Assembly (NCBI RefSeq): GCF_000972705.2
Contig: NZ_LATL02000156.1
Location: 1 to 56,652, forward strand
Direction of reading: 5' to 3'
DNA: 56,652 bases
Source of the DNA: Limnoraphis robusta CS-951
GTDB lineage: Bacteria; Cyanobacteriota; Cyanobacteriia; Cyanobacteriales; Microcoleaceae
Below, in pieces: positions 8,455-16,073 of this stretch. Numbering within the stretch: position 1 is the stretch's first letter; each line of letters starts with the position of its first letter. The notes below the pieces were generated by a model, which ran no database searches, was not told the DNA's origin, and was given only the letters and a program-made list of their open reading frames with translations. The translations under genes were made by a program, and so were the position numbers.

Positions 8455-9348
8455 ATGGTTTCAGATATGAATCTTCAAGAACGCTATAACGAATATGACA
8501 ATTGGGCTTGGTTATACAATACCACAATGGGGCCTGAATATTGTAAAAACCAACTGCAACCAATTGAAAAAATGTTGCTTCCTTACCTGTCTCAAAATGC
8601 AGAAATTCTTGATTTATGTTGTGGAACTGGACATTTAATGAAGAAATTGTCTGAGAAAGGCTATCAACTGACGGGATTTGACGGTTCAGAAGAAATGTTA
8701 GAATATGCGCGTCAAAATGCTCCGAAAGCTCAATTTATACTCGGTGATGCTCGTAATTTTGAACTTCCAGAATGTTTTGATGCGGCTTTTTCAACCAGTG
8801 CTTCTCTTAACCATATCTTAGAGTTAGAAGAACTCAGACTGGTTTTTAAGAATGTCTATTCATCTTTGAAAGAAAAGGGTCTATTTTTATTTGATATCAA
8901 CCATCAAGGACAGATGGAAAAATGGTGGAAAGGTCATTTAGTTGAAGGGGAAATAGAAAACCATTTTGCTTGGGCGATCACTCCTAATTATAACACGAAT
9001 GATCAGCTTGGCTATTTTAAAGTCACCATTTATAAACCTCCCAGTCAGAAACGATATTCACCCTTAGTATCACTTCAAAAACAGTTTAAAGCTTTACTGT
9101 ATAAACTCTTAAGTTTAAGGAGATTAACCCGATTTAGACTAAAAATACTCAATCAATTTTCATCCTGGGAGACAGATTGGCAACGTTCAGAAATCATCTA
9201 TAAAGTTCGAGGCTATTCTGCAACAGAAGTGAAACAAGTATTAAAAGAAGTCGGCTTTGTAGATGTTGAAATTAGGACAATCGAAGGAAACTTACAGCTT
9301 GATAATAATCATTCTGCTTACTTTGTTTGTCTAAAAAACAGCAACTAA
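8455..9348 (+). CDS. Class I SAM-dependent methyltransferase
   Basis: 297 residues from the ATG at 8455. An in-frame GTG at 8440 overlaps the only GGAG-like ribosome site, so the ATG is preferred; ATG 8467 is also possible. The SAM-binding motif I is ILDLCCGTGHLMKKL, followed by the acidic residue of motif II (LTGFDGSEEMLEYA) and motif III around FDAAFSTSASLNHI. This is the Methyltransf_25/11 architecture typical of small-molecule O- or N-methyltransferases. It lies 44 bp after the reductase fusion and before the aminotransferase, so it is probably in the same operon. It may methylate the new hydroxyl or the amine; the sequence does not say which. Confidence 0.85.
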   Translation: MVSDMNLQERYNEYDNWAWLYNTTMGPEYCKNQLQPIEKMLLPYLSQNAEILDLCCGTGHLMKKLSEKGYQLTGFDGSEEMLEYARQNAPKAQFILGDARNFELPECFDAAFSTSASLNHILELEELRLVFKNVYSSLKEKGLFLFDINHQGQMEKWWKGHLVEGEIENHFAWAITPNYNTNDQLGYFKVTIYKPPSQKRYSPLVSLQKQFKALLYKLLSLRRLTRFRLKILNQFSSWETDWQRSEIIYKVRGYSATEVKQVLKEVGFVDVEIRTIEGNLQLDNNHSAYFVCLKNSN

Positions 9349-9380
9349 AGTTGTGTAAAACCTACCCCACTGAATCAGCA

Positions 9381-10874
9381 ATGCAACTCCAAACAAAAGA
9401 CACCCAGAACAGCCCACAATCACACATCAAAACCCTGATTAAATCCTACATTCAACGCACACAAAATTCTAAACAATACGCTCAATATTATCGTTCAGTT
9501 CTCGCCGATAAAAGCTCTTTAGGATTGAGTTTTGACCCCCAACTCAAAGAAGCTTGCTACTCAATTGTCGCTGAACGTTCACTCGGTTCTCGCCTCTGGG
9601 ATATCGACGAAAACGAATATATTGACATCTTAATGGGATTAGGAATTAATCTATTTGGTCACAATCCCCCGTTTATTAAAACCGCCATTCAAGAACAACT
9701 TGAAAAAGGAATTCAAATCGGCGCTCAAGCTGAATTAGCAGGTGAAGTTGCTCAACTGGTGAGTGAATTAACCGGAATGGAACGGGTGACATTTAGCAAT
9801 ACTGGAACCGAAGCAATAATGACCGCAATTCGCATCGCCAGAACCGCAACAAACCGTAAAAAAATAGTAATTTTCACTAACTCCTATCATGGTCATAATG
9901 ACCAAACTCTGGTTAGAGCAAAACTAACAGAATATGCTAAAAAAGCAATTCGTAGAACACTTGAGCAAAAATCCCAATCAAATCGCTTTATAGAGTTAAT
10001 TACCCGTCCGATTAATTTCGGATTAAAATCAACAATTGACTCCCAAGCCGTCCCCGCAGCCTTGGGAATTCCAGCGAGTTTAGCCAAAGATGTTTTAGTG
10101 CTTGAATATGGTAATATTCACTCGTTAAATGTGATAAAATATCAGCATAAAAATATTGCGGCTGTGTTGGTTGAACCTGTACAAAGTCGCTGTCCCGAAT
10201 TGCAGCCGAAAGACTTTATTCAAGAGTTAAGAAGTCTCACTCAAGAACAAGGAATCGCCCTAATTTTTGATGAGATGGTGACAGGATTTCGGATACATCC
10301 TGGCGGCGCTCAAGCCTGGTTTGGAGTAGAAGCCGATATCGTAACTTACAGTAAAATTGTCGGGGGTGGTTTACCGATGTCAATTCTCGCCGGAAAAGCT
10401 GATTATCTTGATAAAATAGATGGCGGAATGTGGAACTTTGGGGATGATTCATCTCCTTCAGAAAAGACAACCTTTTTTGCTGGAACCTTCTGTAAACATC
10501 CCCTCTCCTTAGCCGCCGCGAAAGCCGCACTGTTACATTTAAAAACCCAAGGTTCAACCCTGCAAGAACAGTTAAACCAACGTACTTTAAAACTGGTTAA
10601 TCGCTTAAATACAGCGATGAAATCAGAAAATATACCCGTACATTTTACTCATTTTGGTTCCTTTTTTGCAATCGCCATGTCACAGAGTTCGATTTCTCCC
10701 TTAGCAATTAACTTACTCTCCTATCATCTCCTCACCAAAGGAATACATCTGCGTCGAGGAGATAAAGGAGGTTTTTTATCAACCGCTCACACAGACGAAG
10801 ATATTAACACAATTTTTCAGACTTTTAAAGATAGTTTAGTTGAACTCAAAGAAGCTGGAATTCTTCAAACTTAA
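9381..10874 (+). CDS. Class III PLP-dependent aminotransferase
   Basis: 497 residues from the ATG at 9381. A longer TTG-started frame would overlap the methyltransferase and is less likely. The fold resembles glutamate-1-semialdehyde aminotransferase: GLGINLFGHNPP, SNTGTEAIMTAIRIAR for the PLP phosphate, a conserved NSYHGHND, FDEMVTGFR with the PLP-contacting Asp, and the Schiff-base Lys325 in TYSKIVGGGLP. Stand-alone enzymes of this type act on aldehydes and keto groups in natural-product pathways. Next to a reductive release domain, conversion of a released aldehyde to a primary amine is the simplest hypothesis. Alternatively it could make an unusual amino acid or aminate a beta-keto acyl chain. 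Its stop is followed directly by the 95-bp tandem repeats. Confidence 0.88.
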   Translation: MQLQTKDTQNSPQSHIKTLIKSYIQRTQNSKQYAQYYRSVLADKSSLGLSFDPQLKEACYSIVAERSLGSRLWDIDENEYIDILMGLGINLFGHNPPFIKTAIQEQLEKGIQIGAQAELAGEVAQLVSELTGMERVTFSNTGTEAIMTAIRIARTATNRKKIVIFTNSYHGHNDQTLVRAKLTEYAKKAIRRTLEQKSQSNRFIELITRPINFGLKSTIDSQAVPAALGIPASLAKDVLVLEYGNIHSLNVIKYQHKNIAAVLVEPVQSRCPELQPKDFIQELRSLTQEQGIALIFDEMVTGFRIHPGGAQAWFGVEADIVTYSKIVGGGLPMSILAGKADYLDKIDGGMWNFGDDSSPSEKTTFFAGTFCKHPLSLAAAKAALLHLKTQGSTLQEQLNQRTLKLVNRLNTAMKSENIPVHFTHFGSFFAIAMSQSSISPLAINLLSYHLLTKGIHLRRGDKGGFLSTAHTDEDINTIFQTFKDSLVELKEAGILQT

Positions 10875-10883
10875 CAACCCGAA

Positions 10884-11140
10884 AAACCCGGTTTATGAAT
10901 TCAATCTCAAACGGGATTTCTAATATCATTACAAGAAACCGGGTTTTTGTATAGAATCTTTAGGAGGAAAAACCCGAACAACCCGGTTTCTGAATTCCAT
11001 CTCAAACTGGATTTCTAATATCATTACAAGAAACCGGGTTTTTTTATAGAATCTTTAGGAGGAAAAACCCGAACAACCCGGTTTCTGAATTCCATCTCAA
11101 ACGGGATTTCTAATATCATTACAAGAAACCGGGTTTTTAA
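10884..11140 (+). repeat. Three tandem 95-bp repeats, each with a terminator-like hairpin; units 1 and 2 end in a Shine-Dalgarno sequence
   Basis: Units begin at 10886, 10981 and 11076, an exact 95-bp period. Each holds 12-bp inverted arms, AACCCGGTTTCT (slightly altered in unit 1) and AGAAACCGGGTT, about 37 bp apart and followed by a T run. The right arms lie at 10934-10945, 11029-11040 and 11124-11135. A second internal segment (AAACGGGAT) can pair with the left arm instead, giving a competing hairpin. Units 1 and 2 end in TTTAGGAGGAAAA. Unit 3 diverges after 11137, yet an AGGAGG is present at 11159-11164, exactly where it serves the ATG at 11172. No start codon follows the first two AGGAGG motifs closely. 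The region probably terminates or attenuates transcription between the aminotransferase and the MbtH group. Confidence 0.85.
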
Positions 11141-11171
11141 ATCTAAACACCGACATTCAGGAGGAAACAAA

Positions 11172-11510
11172 ATGGCAACAATGGGAAAATATTGCAAAGC
11201 TTATCCAATTGACAGATTACGTCAATTTAGTCAATGGACAGAAAACAAAGAAAACACCCGCAAAGAAACCCAAACTGTTGAGGGTGAAGAAATAGAAATC
11301 AACCGAGAACTCACCGAAGATGACTTTTTGTATTTACAAGAAAACTATGTTGTCACCGATGGAATCTTTAAAGATGAAAACATCATTTTTGACAACATTA
11401 CACCGGAATGGCAAGAATTTTGTGATAATGTTTTAAACTTTGAAGTTCCAGTTTATGAACCTGTAAACGTAACAGCAACATCCTCAGAAACAGAGAAAAC
11501 AGAAGCTTAA
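11172..11510 (+). CDS. Small protein of unknown function
   Basis: 112 residues, acidic, with no signal peptide or membrane segment. The ATG has a strong ribosome site (AGGAGGAAAC) eight bases upstream. Its N-terminus, MGKYCKAYPIDRLRQF, has a single Cys and a compact basic stretch. The middle is rich in Glu and Asp with aromatic residues (DDFLYLQENYVVTDGIF), and the tail is Thr/Ser/Glu-rich and probably disordered. It is the first of three closely spaced small genes ending with an MbtH-like gene, so a helper or regulatory role for the NRPS block is plausible. I do not recognise the family. Confidence 0.75.
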   Translation: MATMGKYCKAYPIDRLRQFSQWTENKENTRKETQTVEGEEIEINRELTEDDFLYLQENYVVTDGIFKDENIIFDNITPEWQEFCDNVLNFEVPVYEPVNVTATSSETEKTEA

Positions 11511-11539
11511 TTTTTTGACTGAAAATACAACGGAGAAAC

Positions 11540-11878
11540 ATGGACGAATTAGTACAACGATTATCGCAAGGAAAACATCCCATTGAAGTCGGTTTAAGAC
11601 CCGAAAAAACAGTAACAGCCTTCAAAGAAAGCATCGATAGAGGCTATGTCTACATCAAATTTACCCAAACCAGAGGCGGAACAGAACTCGGTGTTAGACT
11701 CGATGAAAACGCTTGTAACTTTCAAACCGCTAACTTTGAACAAGAAACAGGAACCGTTCATATCGAAGGCGATTTAACCTTAAACTATGTTAAAGTTCGG
11801 TGTATTGCTGATATTAACCTGCAAACTTTAACAGGTGAAGGAAATCTCCAACCTGTCACCGAATCAACCTTAGTTTAA
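11540..11878 (+). CDS. Small protein of unknown function, between unknown gene and mbtH-like gene
   Basis: 112 residues starting 29 bp after the previous gene, with an ACGGAG ribosome site before the ATG. It has no signal peptide. The sequence looks like an alternating beta-strand domain: RGYVYIKFTQTRGGTELGVRL, then TGTVHIEGDLTLNYVKVRCIADI, ending with a repeated Leu/Thr/Gly pattern. The last strands suggest a small beta-sandwich or barrel. Position in the small-gene operon with MbtH is the only functional clue. I do not recognise the family. Confidence 0.75.
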   Translation: MDELVQRLSQGKHPIEVGLRPEKTVTAFKESIDRGYVYIKFTQTRGGTELGVRLDENACNFQTANFEQETGTVHIEGDLTLNYVKVRCIADINLQTLTGEGNLQPVTESTLV

Positions 11879-11918
11879 TTGAATTCAATCACCCAAATTT
11901 AACAGAGGAATTCTAACC

Positions 11919-12134
11919 ATGAACTCAGAAGAAGATACTACAATTTATCGCGTCGTTATCAACGAAGAAGAACAATATTCAATCTGGCCAGACTATCGAG
12001 AAATCCCCTTTGGATGGCGAGATGTGGGTAAAAGCGGACTCAAACAAGAGTGTTTAGACTATATCAAAGAAGTCTGGACAGATATGCGCCCTCTCAGTTT
12101 GCGTCGAAAAATGGAGGAGTTAGAAAAATCCTAA
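11919..12134 (+). CDS. MbtH-like protein, NRPS adenylation-domain chaperone
   Basis: 71 residues, the normal length of the family. It carries the MbtH signature: N-x-E-x-Q-Y-S-I-W-P, then P-x-G-W-x2-V-G, a Cys-Leu helix ([10 protein letters not shown]), and T-D-M-R-P-L-S-L-R at the end. MbtH proteins bind A domains and raise their solubility and activity; the obvious client here is the NRPS at 1959-5387. The ribosome site AGAGGAA lies ten bases upstream of the ATG. The gene closes the small operon, and a good terminator follows 18 bp after its stop. Confidence 0.93.
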   Translation: MNSEEDTTIYRVVINEEEQYSIWPDYREIPFGWRDVGKSGLKQECLDYIKEVWTDMRPLSLRRKMEELEKS

Positions 12135-12151
12135 ATTTCTTCAACCCCAAG

Positions 12152-12180
12152 AGAGGTTTCTTTAAACCTCTTTTCTTTTC
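12152..12180 (+). terminator. Rho-independent terminator after the mbtH-like gene
   Basis: A perfect 8-bp stem, AGAGGTTT and AAACCTCT, encloses a CTTT loop and is followed by a T-rich run (TTTCTTTT). It stands 18 bp after the mbtH-like stop codon, so the small-gene operon very probably ends here. Confidence 0.8.
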
Positions 12181-12261
12181 ACTGAGAAGGGCGGGATATT
12201 CTCAAGAATTAATATGAAATACTTGAATGTTTGCTAGGAATGCTTCTTGGTTATTACTCCC

Positions 12262-12387
12262 TCTTGATCCCTCTGCCTACGGCACCTCTCTTAAAATTAA
12301 TCCCTCCGCCTGCGGCACCTCCCTTCAAAAGGGAGGGGGGGTTTGGGTTGAAAGTCCCCCTTAAAAAGGGGGATTTAGGGGGATCAA
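12262..12387. repeat. Composite intergenic repeat cluster (TCCCTC-hairpin repeats and CCCCCTAAATCCCCC element)
   Basis: The 12135-12427 gap has no convincing gene. Two direct copies of a TCCCTCYGCCTRCGGCACCTC unit start at 12268 and 12301; each contains a small palindrome (TGCCTACGGCA type). A CCTCCCTT/AGGGAGG hairpin follows. From 12343 to 12387, in reverse orientation, lies an element whose other strand reads TTGATCCCCCTAAATCCCCC and continues to GGGGGACTT. Related elements occur at 37218-37268 and inside the PKS gene at 46838-46925. An open frame across this region (12231-12431) is only the translated repeat. Confidence 0.7.
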
Positions 12388-12427
12388 TCATTTGTTGCAT
12401 TCTTTCTTTGAATGTCTTTCCTCAAAC

Positions 12428-12919
12428 ATGAGTGAACCTAATCCCACCTCTCAGCTTGACTTACTTCTTCCCTGGAATTTACCCACAGAATATCCCTTAA
12501 AAGATACTGAACGAGTCAAGATTACTTACGCCCTAAATGGTTTCTTAAATGCACTGAAACAAACCTCTACTCAAACAGCATTGACTCTCATTCATCAAGC
12601 CTTGCAAATATTAGAACCTGTTGATACTTCTCCCGCACAAATATCCACAACACAAGCATTGCTGAAAACTTGGGAAGTCGAAGATTATGATCGCTATTTT
12701 CAAGTCAACCATGTTCAAACCGAACAACCTGCTTTTTGTTTAGTGAAAAGTGTCATTCTTGCAGGTCAACAATTTTTAATGCTCTGTTCTAGCAATCAAC
12801 CCAATTCAAACTTTCCTAACTTAGATTCTACTCAGATTGAGCAACAAAAACAAGGATTTATCAGTTACGCTCACCTACTTGCTAGAGTTTTTGATGTATA
12901 TTTGGAGGATAACCCATGA
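12428..12919 (+). CDS. Conserved-looking cytosolic protein of unknown function
   Basis: 163 residues from the ATG at 12428; a longer frame with an upstream ATG at 12392 runs into the repeat and is rejected. It has no signal peptide or membrane segment and is predicted to be mainly helical. One segment (LVKSVILAGQQFLMLCSS) is hydrophobic enough for a buried core helix. Its stop overlaps the start of the next gene by 4 bp (ATGA), so the two are translationally coupled and probably work together. I do not recognise the family. Closeness to the NRPS block makes a tailoring or accessory role possible but unproven. Confidence 0.65.
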   Translation: MSEPNPTSQLDLLLPWNLPTEYPLKDTERVKITYALNGFLNALKQTSTQTALTLIHQALQILEPVDTSPAQISTTQALLKTWEVEDYDRYFQVNHVQTEQPAFCLVKSVILAGQQFLMLCSSNQPNSNFPNLDSTQIEQQKQGFISYAHLLARVFDVYLEDNP

Positions 12920-13515
12920 CTCAATACAATTCTTATCAAATTTGGCAAGGATTTCACTGGTCATTTTTCGTGAATATCCAAGGTTTAATTATCTGCCTGA
13001 GTCGCTTTGAAAAACATCTCACCTCCGGTAATCTTTCCCAAGCCGAAATCGAACTCAAAACCGCCAGCGATTTAATGTTAGCATCGGGTGCTGCTATGTC
13101 CCTGGCGGGAAGTTTTAGTCGAGCAGAATATGAAGAATATATTCGTCCCACAATGGCACCCCCTAACGTTCAATCTGCGGATTTTAGTGGATTAATGTCT
13201 TGGGATCATGCTTGGTTAATGCAAATTTGGAAGCGTTTACGTCCCCATTTTCAACAGCTACCCACCGCATTACAACCCCAACATGAACGCTTTGTACAAG
13301 CCTATTTTGAACTCGCAACCGCTCACAAAGCCGTCTGTCAAAAATTTGGTGGAGAAGAAACCGGAAGCCTGCGTTTTGATCGCGGAAATGCCCTGAAAAC
13401 TCTCGATAAATTTGCCCTCAGTCGTTGGCAACAGCTTGATCCAAATCATAATATTCAAGGATGTCCTTTTCATCAACCTTCGTCTCAAGGCTCAAATCTA
13501 TCTCAAGATAGTTGA
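12916..13515 (+). CDS. Helical protein of unknown function, coupled to the preceding gene
   Basis: 199 residues, overlapping the upstream gene by 4 bp. The sequence looks all-helical, with conserved-looking blocks: WQGFHWSFFVNIQGLIICLSRF, then ASGAAMSLAGSFSRAEYEEYIRP, then MSWDHAWLMQIWKRLRPHF. The C-terminal part has HKAVCQKFGGEETGSLRFDRG and the closing motif GCPFHQP. Several His residues and the final Cys-Pro-x-His could suggest a metal or heme protein, but this is speculation. Such a helical His-rich enzyme beside a pathway could be a tailoring oxygenase. I do not recognise the family with confidence. Confidence 0.65.
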   Translation: MTQYNSYQIWQGFHWSFFVNIQGLIICLSRFEKHLTSGNLSQAEIELKTASDLMLASGAAMSLAGSFSRAEYEEYIRPTMAPPNVQSADFSGLMSWDHAWLMQIWKRLRPHFQQLPTALQPQHERFVQAYFELATAHKAVCQKFGGEETGSLRFDRGNALKTLDKFALSRWQQLDPNHNIQGCPFHQPSSQGSNLSQDS

Positions 13516-13819
13516 AATGTTATCTCAATTTATCAGGGAATTTTTAAGATGTTTATCTAGAAGCTGAAAATTTGTTTAAATCCCCCGAAAACCTCACTAT
13601 ACAAGGGTTTTATATCTTTTCATTGGTTAAACAAAGTCAAGTCTTGCTCAGTTTGCTTTACAGAAGCTTTACATAATTCAGCCCCGATTTTACAAAACTC
13701 AGTAGACTTCCCCAAACACTACAACTTATGATAACCTCGTTCTTGAAATTAATTCTCAAATAACTTGGAACTGCTATCACAGCTCAGAACTTGTACTCCT
13801 ACGACTAACTGAATATCTA
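13516..13819. other. Intergenic region without recognised features
   Basis: A 304-bp AT-rich stretch between the coupled pair and the PEP-CTERM gene. I see no credible ORF, strong hairpin or repeat. A promoter for the downstream gene is expected here, but no clear pair of boxes could be fixed by eye. Confidence 0.5.
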
Positions 13820-15646
13820 ATGACCAGAAGCATCTATCACCACTTGGCCAGAGCAACTGCGGGTATCACCTTATTGAGTTTTTCCGCCTTTCTTGCCGAA
13901 CCCGCACGAGCCGGAATCTTTGCTGCTCCCTTTTCTGATTTCTACTCCTCCCAAAGCTTCGGCCCCATTAGCCTAGATACCGGTGGAAACATCCCCGCGC
14001 CCTACGGTGGATTAACCTTTTTAGACACAGATACCCTACTCATCGGGGGAAATGCTAACGCCCCTGAAGCCGCAATTTACAGTGTTGACGTAGTACGAGA
14101 TAGCAATGGTCGGATCACAGGCTACAGCGGCCCTGCAAGCTTCTATGCCAATGTACCTGGTGTAGCGACATCAACAGAAGAAAACTTTGGTGGAATTGAT
14201 GGCGGCCTAACCATTGCCCCGTCTGGAGTCATCGCCTATACAACTTACTCAGACAACAACTTAGGACAAATCCTGCCAGGAACAACCAATCCTGCTAAAT
14301 TTATTAACCTCACTGAATTAGGCGTTCAAGCTTCTACAGGCGGATTAAACTTTGTTCCTGTAGGCTTACCCGGAGAAGGTCGTCTCAAAATCACCTCCTA
14401 CGATACTGACAACTTCTACGATGCCACTGTTAGTTATAACCCAGACGGCACCTTTGAAATTACATCTATCTCAGAAATTTCTTTACAAACAGATGAGCGC
14501 TCTAGAGGCTTAGAAGGGATAAACTTTGTCGATACAACTTATCCCGGATTTAACGCCGCTAGCATTCTTTTATCTGAATTTAATAGTAGCAACGTCGTCA
14601 CCTTTGAAGTCGATGAAAATGGGAATCCTATTGTCGCAACCGAGCAAGAATTTATTACAGGTTTTCCCCGTTCTGGTGGGCCTGAAGGCATTGCCATAGA
14701 TCCAGTAACAGGCGATATTCTGTTATCTGTATATGGTTCAGATTCTGCCAGTCAAGTGCTGTTAATTAAACCCGAACCGCCCGAACCCACCGAAGCAGAT
14801 AACGATCCGTTTGATGATGTTACACCCGTCGATTATTCAAGCGGAACAGGTGTCGCTTCTGGCGAAGTCAGTACCGGAAATCAAGTCTATTCCTTCACGG
14901 CAAATGCAGGAGAATTACTCAGCCTGCAAGTCGATGTCACCGAAACTTTACCCGGAATCGCTTATTTTAACGATGATTCTGTCGCCTATTTATACAACAG
15001 TCGAGGTGAAATTCTTGCCGTAGGAGAAGATACCGCAACCGGACTAAATTCTCGCATTCTTAACTACCTAGTTCCCGAAAGTGGAACCTATTATGCTGCC
15101 GTCACAACAGCAGGAAATAACCCAATCTTAGAACTAGGTGCAGTTAATACCCTACTCGGTTTTGAAAACGAGGGACTCGGAAATTTAGCCTACGATTTCA
15201 GCATCAGCAGCCAAATGTTATCCGAAACCGCCCGTTTATTTGATATCGCTTTAGCAGTCGATCCAACGAACCCCGTCGGCAATGTTTTAATTGATGGCAA
15301 TAGTGTCTTATCCATTGACCTCAATGGTAGCCGAAATACCGACTTAACCGGGCCTCTCACGATTAATCTTGACACGGAGAATAACGCCCTGACATTTGAT
15401 AACTTTGAATTTATCCTACAATTTGCTGAACCCTTTGCCTCCACTAATATTAACGACGTTCTCAATTCTCTAGAAACCTCAACCATTACTGCGGTAATTC
15501 CGCCCGATGAATTCGTGGAACAAATTCTGTTCTTTGAACAGTCTATTCCTGGTAAATCTGTCCCTGAACCTGCCTCAATTTTAAGCTTACTGGGTGTTGG
15601 AATTTGGGGAGCCAGTTCTAAACTCAAACGTAAATCTCGCTATTAG
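13820..15646 (+). CDS. PEP-CTERM exported protein with pre-peptidase C-terminal (PPC) domain
   Basis: 608 residues. The N-terminus has a signal peptide (TAGITLLSFSAFLAEPARAG). Residues ~35-320 form a repetitive beta-rich region with GGLTFLDTDTLLIGG, EGINFVDT and GPEGIAIDPVTGDILLSVYG, as in beta-propeller proteins. Residues ~330-465 resemble a PPC domain (EADNDPFDDVTPVD, then NQVYSFTANAGELLSLQVDV). The C-terminus is a textbook PEP-CTERM tail: VPEPASILSLLGVGIWGASS followed by a basic end. Family knowledge: such tails are processed by an exosortase, often in strains that make exopolysaccharide. No exosortase is encoded in the window. The ligand or enzymatic role is unknown. Confidence 0.88.
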   Translation: MTRSIYHHLARATAGITLLSFSAFLAEPARAGIFAAPFSDFYSSQSFGPISLDTGGNIPAPYGGLTFLDTDTLLIGGNANAPEAAIYSVDVVRDSNGRITGYSGPASFYANVPGVATSTEENFGGIDGGLTIAPSGVIAYTTYSDNNLGQILPGTTNPAKFINLTELGVQASTGGLNFVPVGLPGEGRLKITSYDTDNFYDATVSYNPDGTFEITSISEISLQTDERSRGLEGINFVDTTYPGFNAASILLSEFNSSNVVTFEVDENGNPIVATEQEFITGFPRSGGPEGIAIDPVTGDILLSVYGSDSASQVLLIKPEPPEPTEADNDPFDDVTPVDYSSGTGVASGEVSTGNQVYSFTANAGELLSLQVDVTETLPGIAYFNDDSVAYLYNSRGEILAVGEDTATGLNSRILNYLVPESGTYYAAVTTAGNNPILELGAVNTLLGFENEGLGNLAYDFSISSQMLSETARLFDIALAVDPTNPVGNVLIDGNSVLSIDLNGSRNTDLTGPLTINLDTENNALTFDNFEFILQFAEPFASTNINDVLNSLETSTITAVIPPDEFVEQILFFEQSIPGKSVPEPASILSLLGVGIWGASSKLKRKSRY

Positions 15647-16073
15647 CATTTATCCTGTAAACTTAAATCTTAACTTGTCTTTTTTGGGGTGAGAATTTGA
15701 ATTAGTTGTCATCCAAATTGTGATGCTTATTAATAAAAAAATTAAAATTTATTAGCACAAAGATTTCTATCTTCAAGCCTGATCAGGATTTAAAATCAAA
15801 AAATTTGCAAAAAATAAAATATTTTCAAAATCCCTTTTCAAATTGTTGTTAAAGATGTTATATATTTCACTAGGCTTTATTACTTGACAGTTATTGTCAA
15901 AAGTTGGGGTCAAGCCTCACTTCAATTGAGGTTCCCCCCGTCCCTATGTTTTGAGCTGAAAACAAAGACAAAAACAGCAAGTTGGGTAATTTTTCCTCAA
16001 CTCTGCTGACAAAAAACCCAGAACGTCACTTCTGGGCAGTCAAATCAAAATCTACTTTCGTAGAGGTCATATA
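15647..16073. promoter_or_regulatory. 427-bp leader with hairpins upstream of the large adhesin
   Basis: No gene is visible. The left half is AT-rich. At ~15893 a TTGACAGTTATTGTCAA palindrome includes a good -35-like TTGACA. Near 15915-15940, CCTCA and TGAGG arms form a small hairpin. Just before the gene, at 16017-16036, CCCAGAA and TTCTGGG form a 7-bp stem with a 6-base loop. The mRNA probably carries a long structured 5' untranslated region; no known riboswitch was recognised. Confidence 0.45.

Noticed and set aside
10884..11140. CRISPR-like regularly spaced repeats
   Set aside because: The units are 95 bp and contiguous, with no unique spacers; only three copies exist and each contains a terminator-like hairpin and ribosome site. 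No cas genes are nearby.
12231..12431. 66-codon open frame rich in Pro and Gly
   Set aside because: It runs straight through the hairpin repeat cluster and has no ribosome site; it is a translated repeat.
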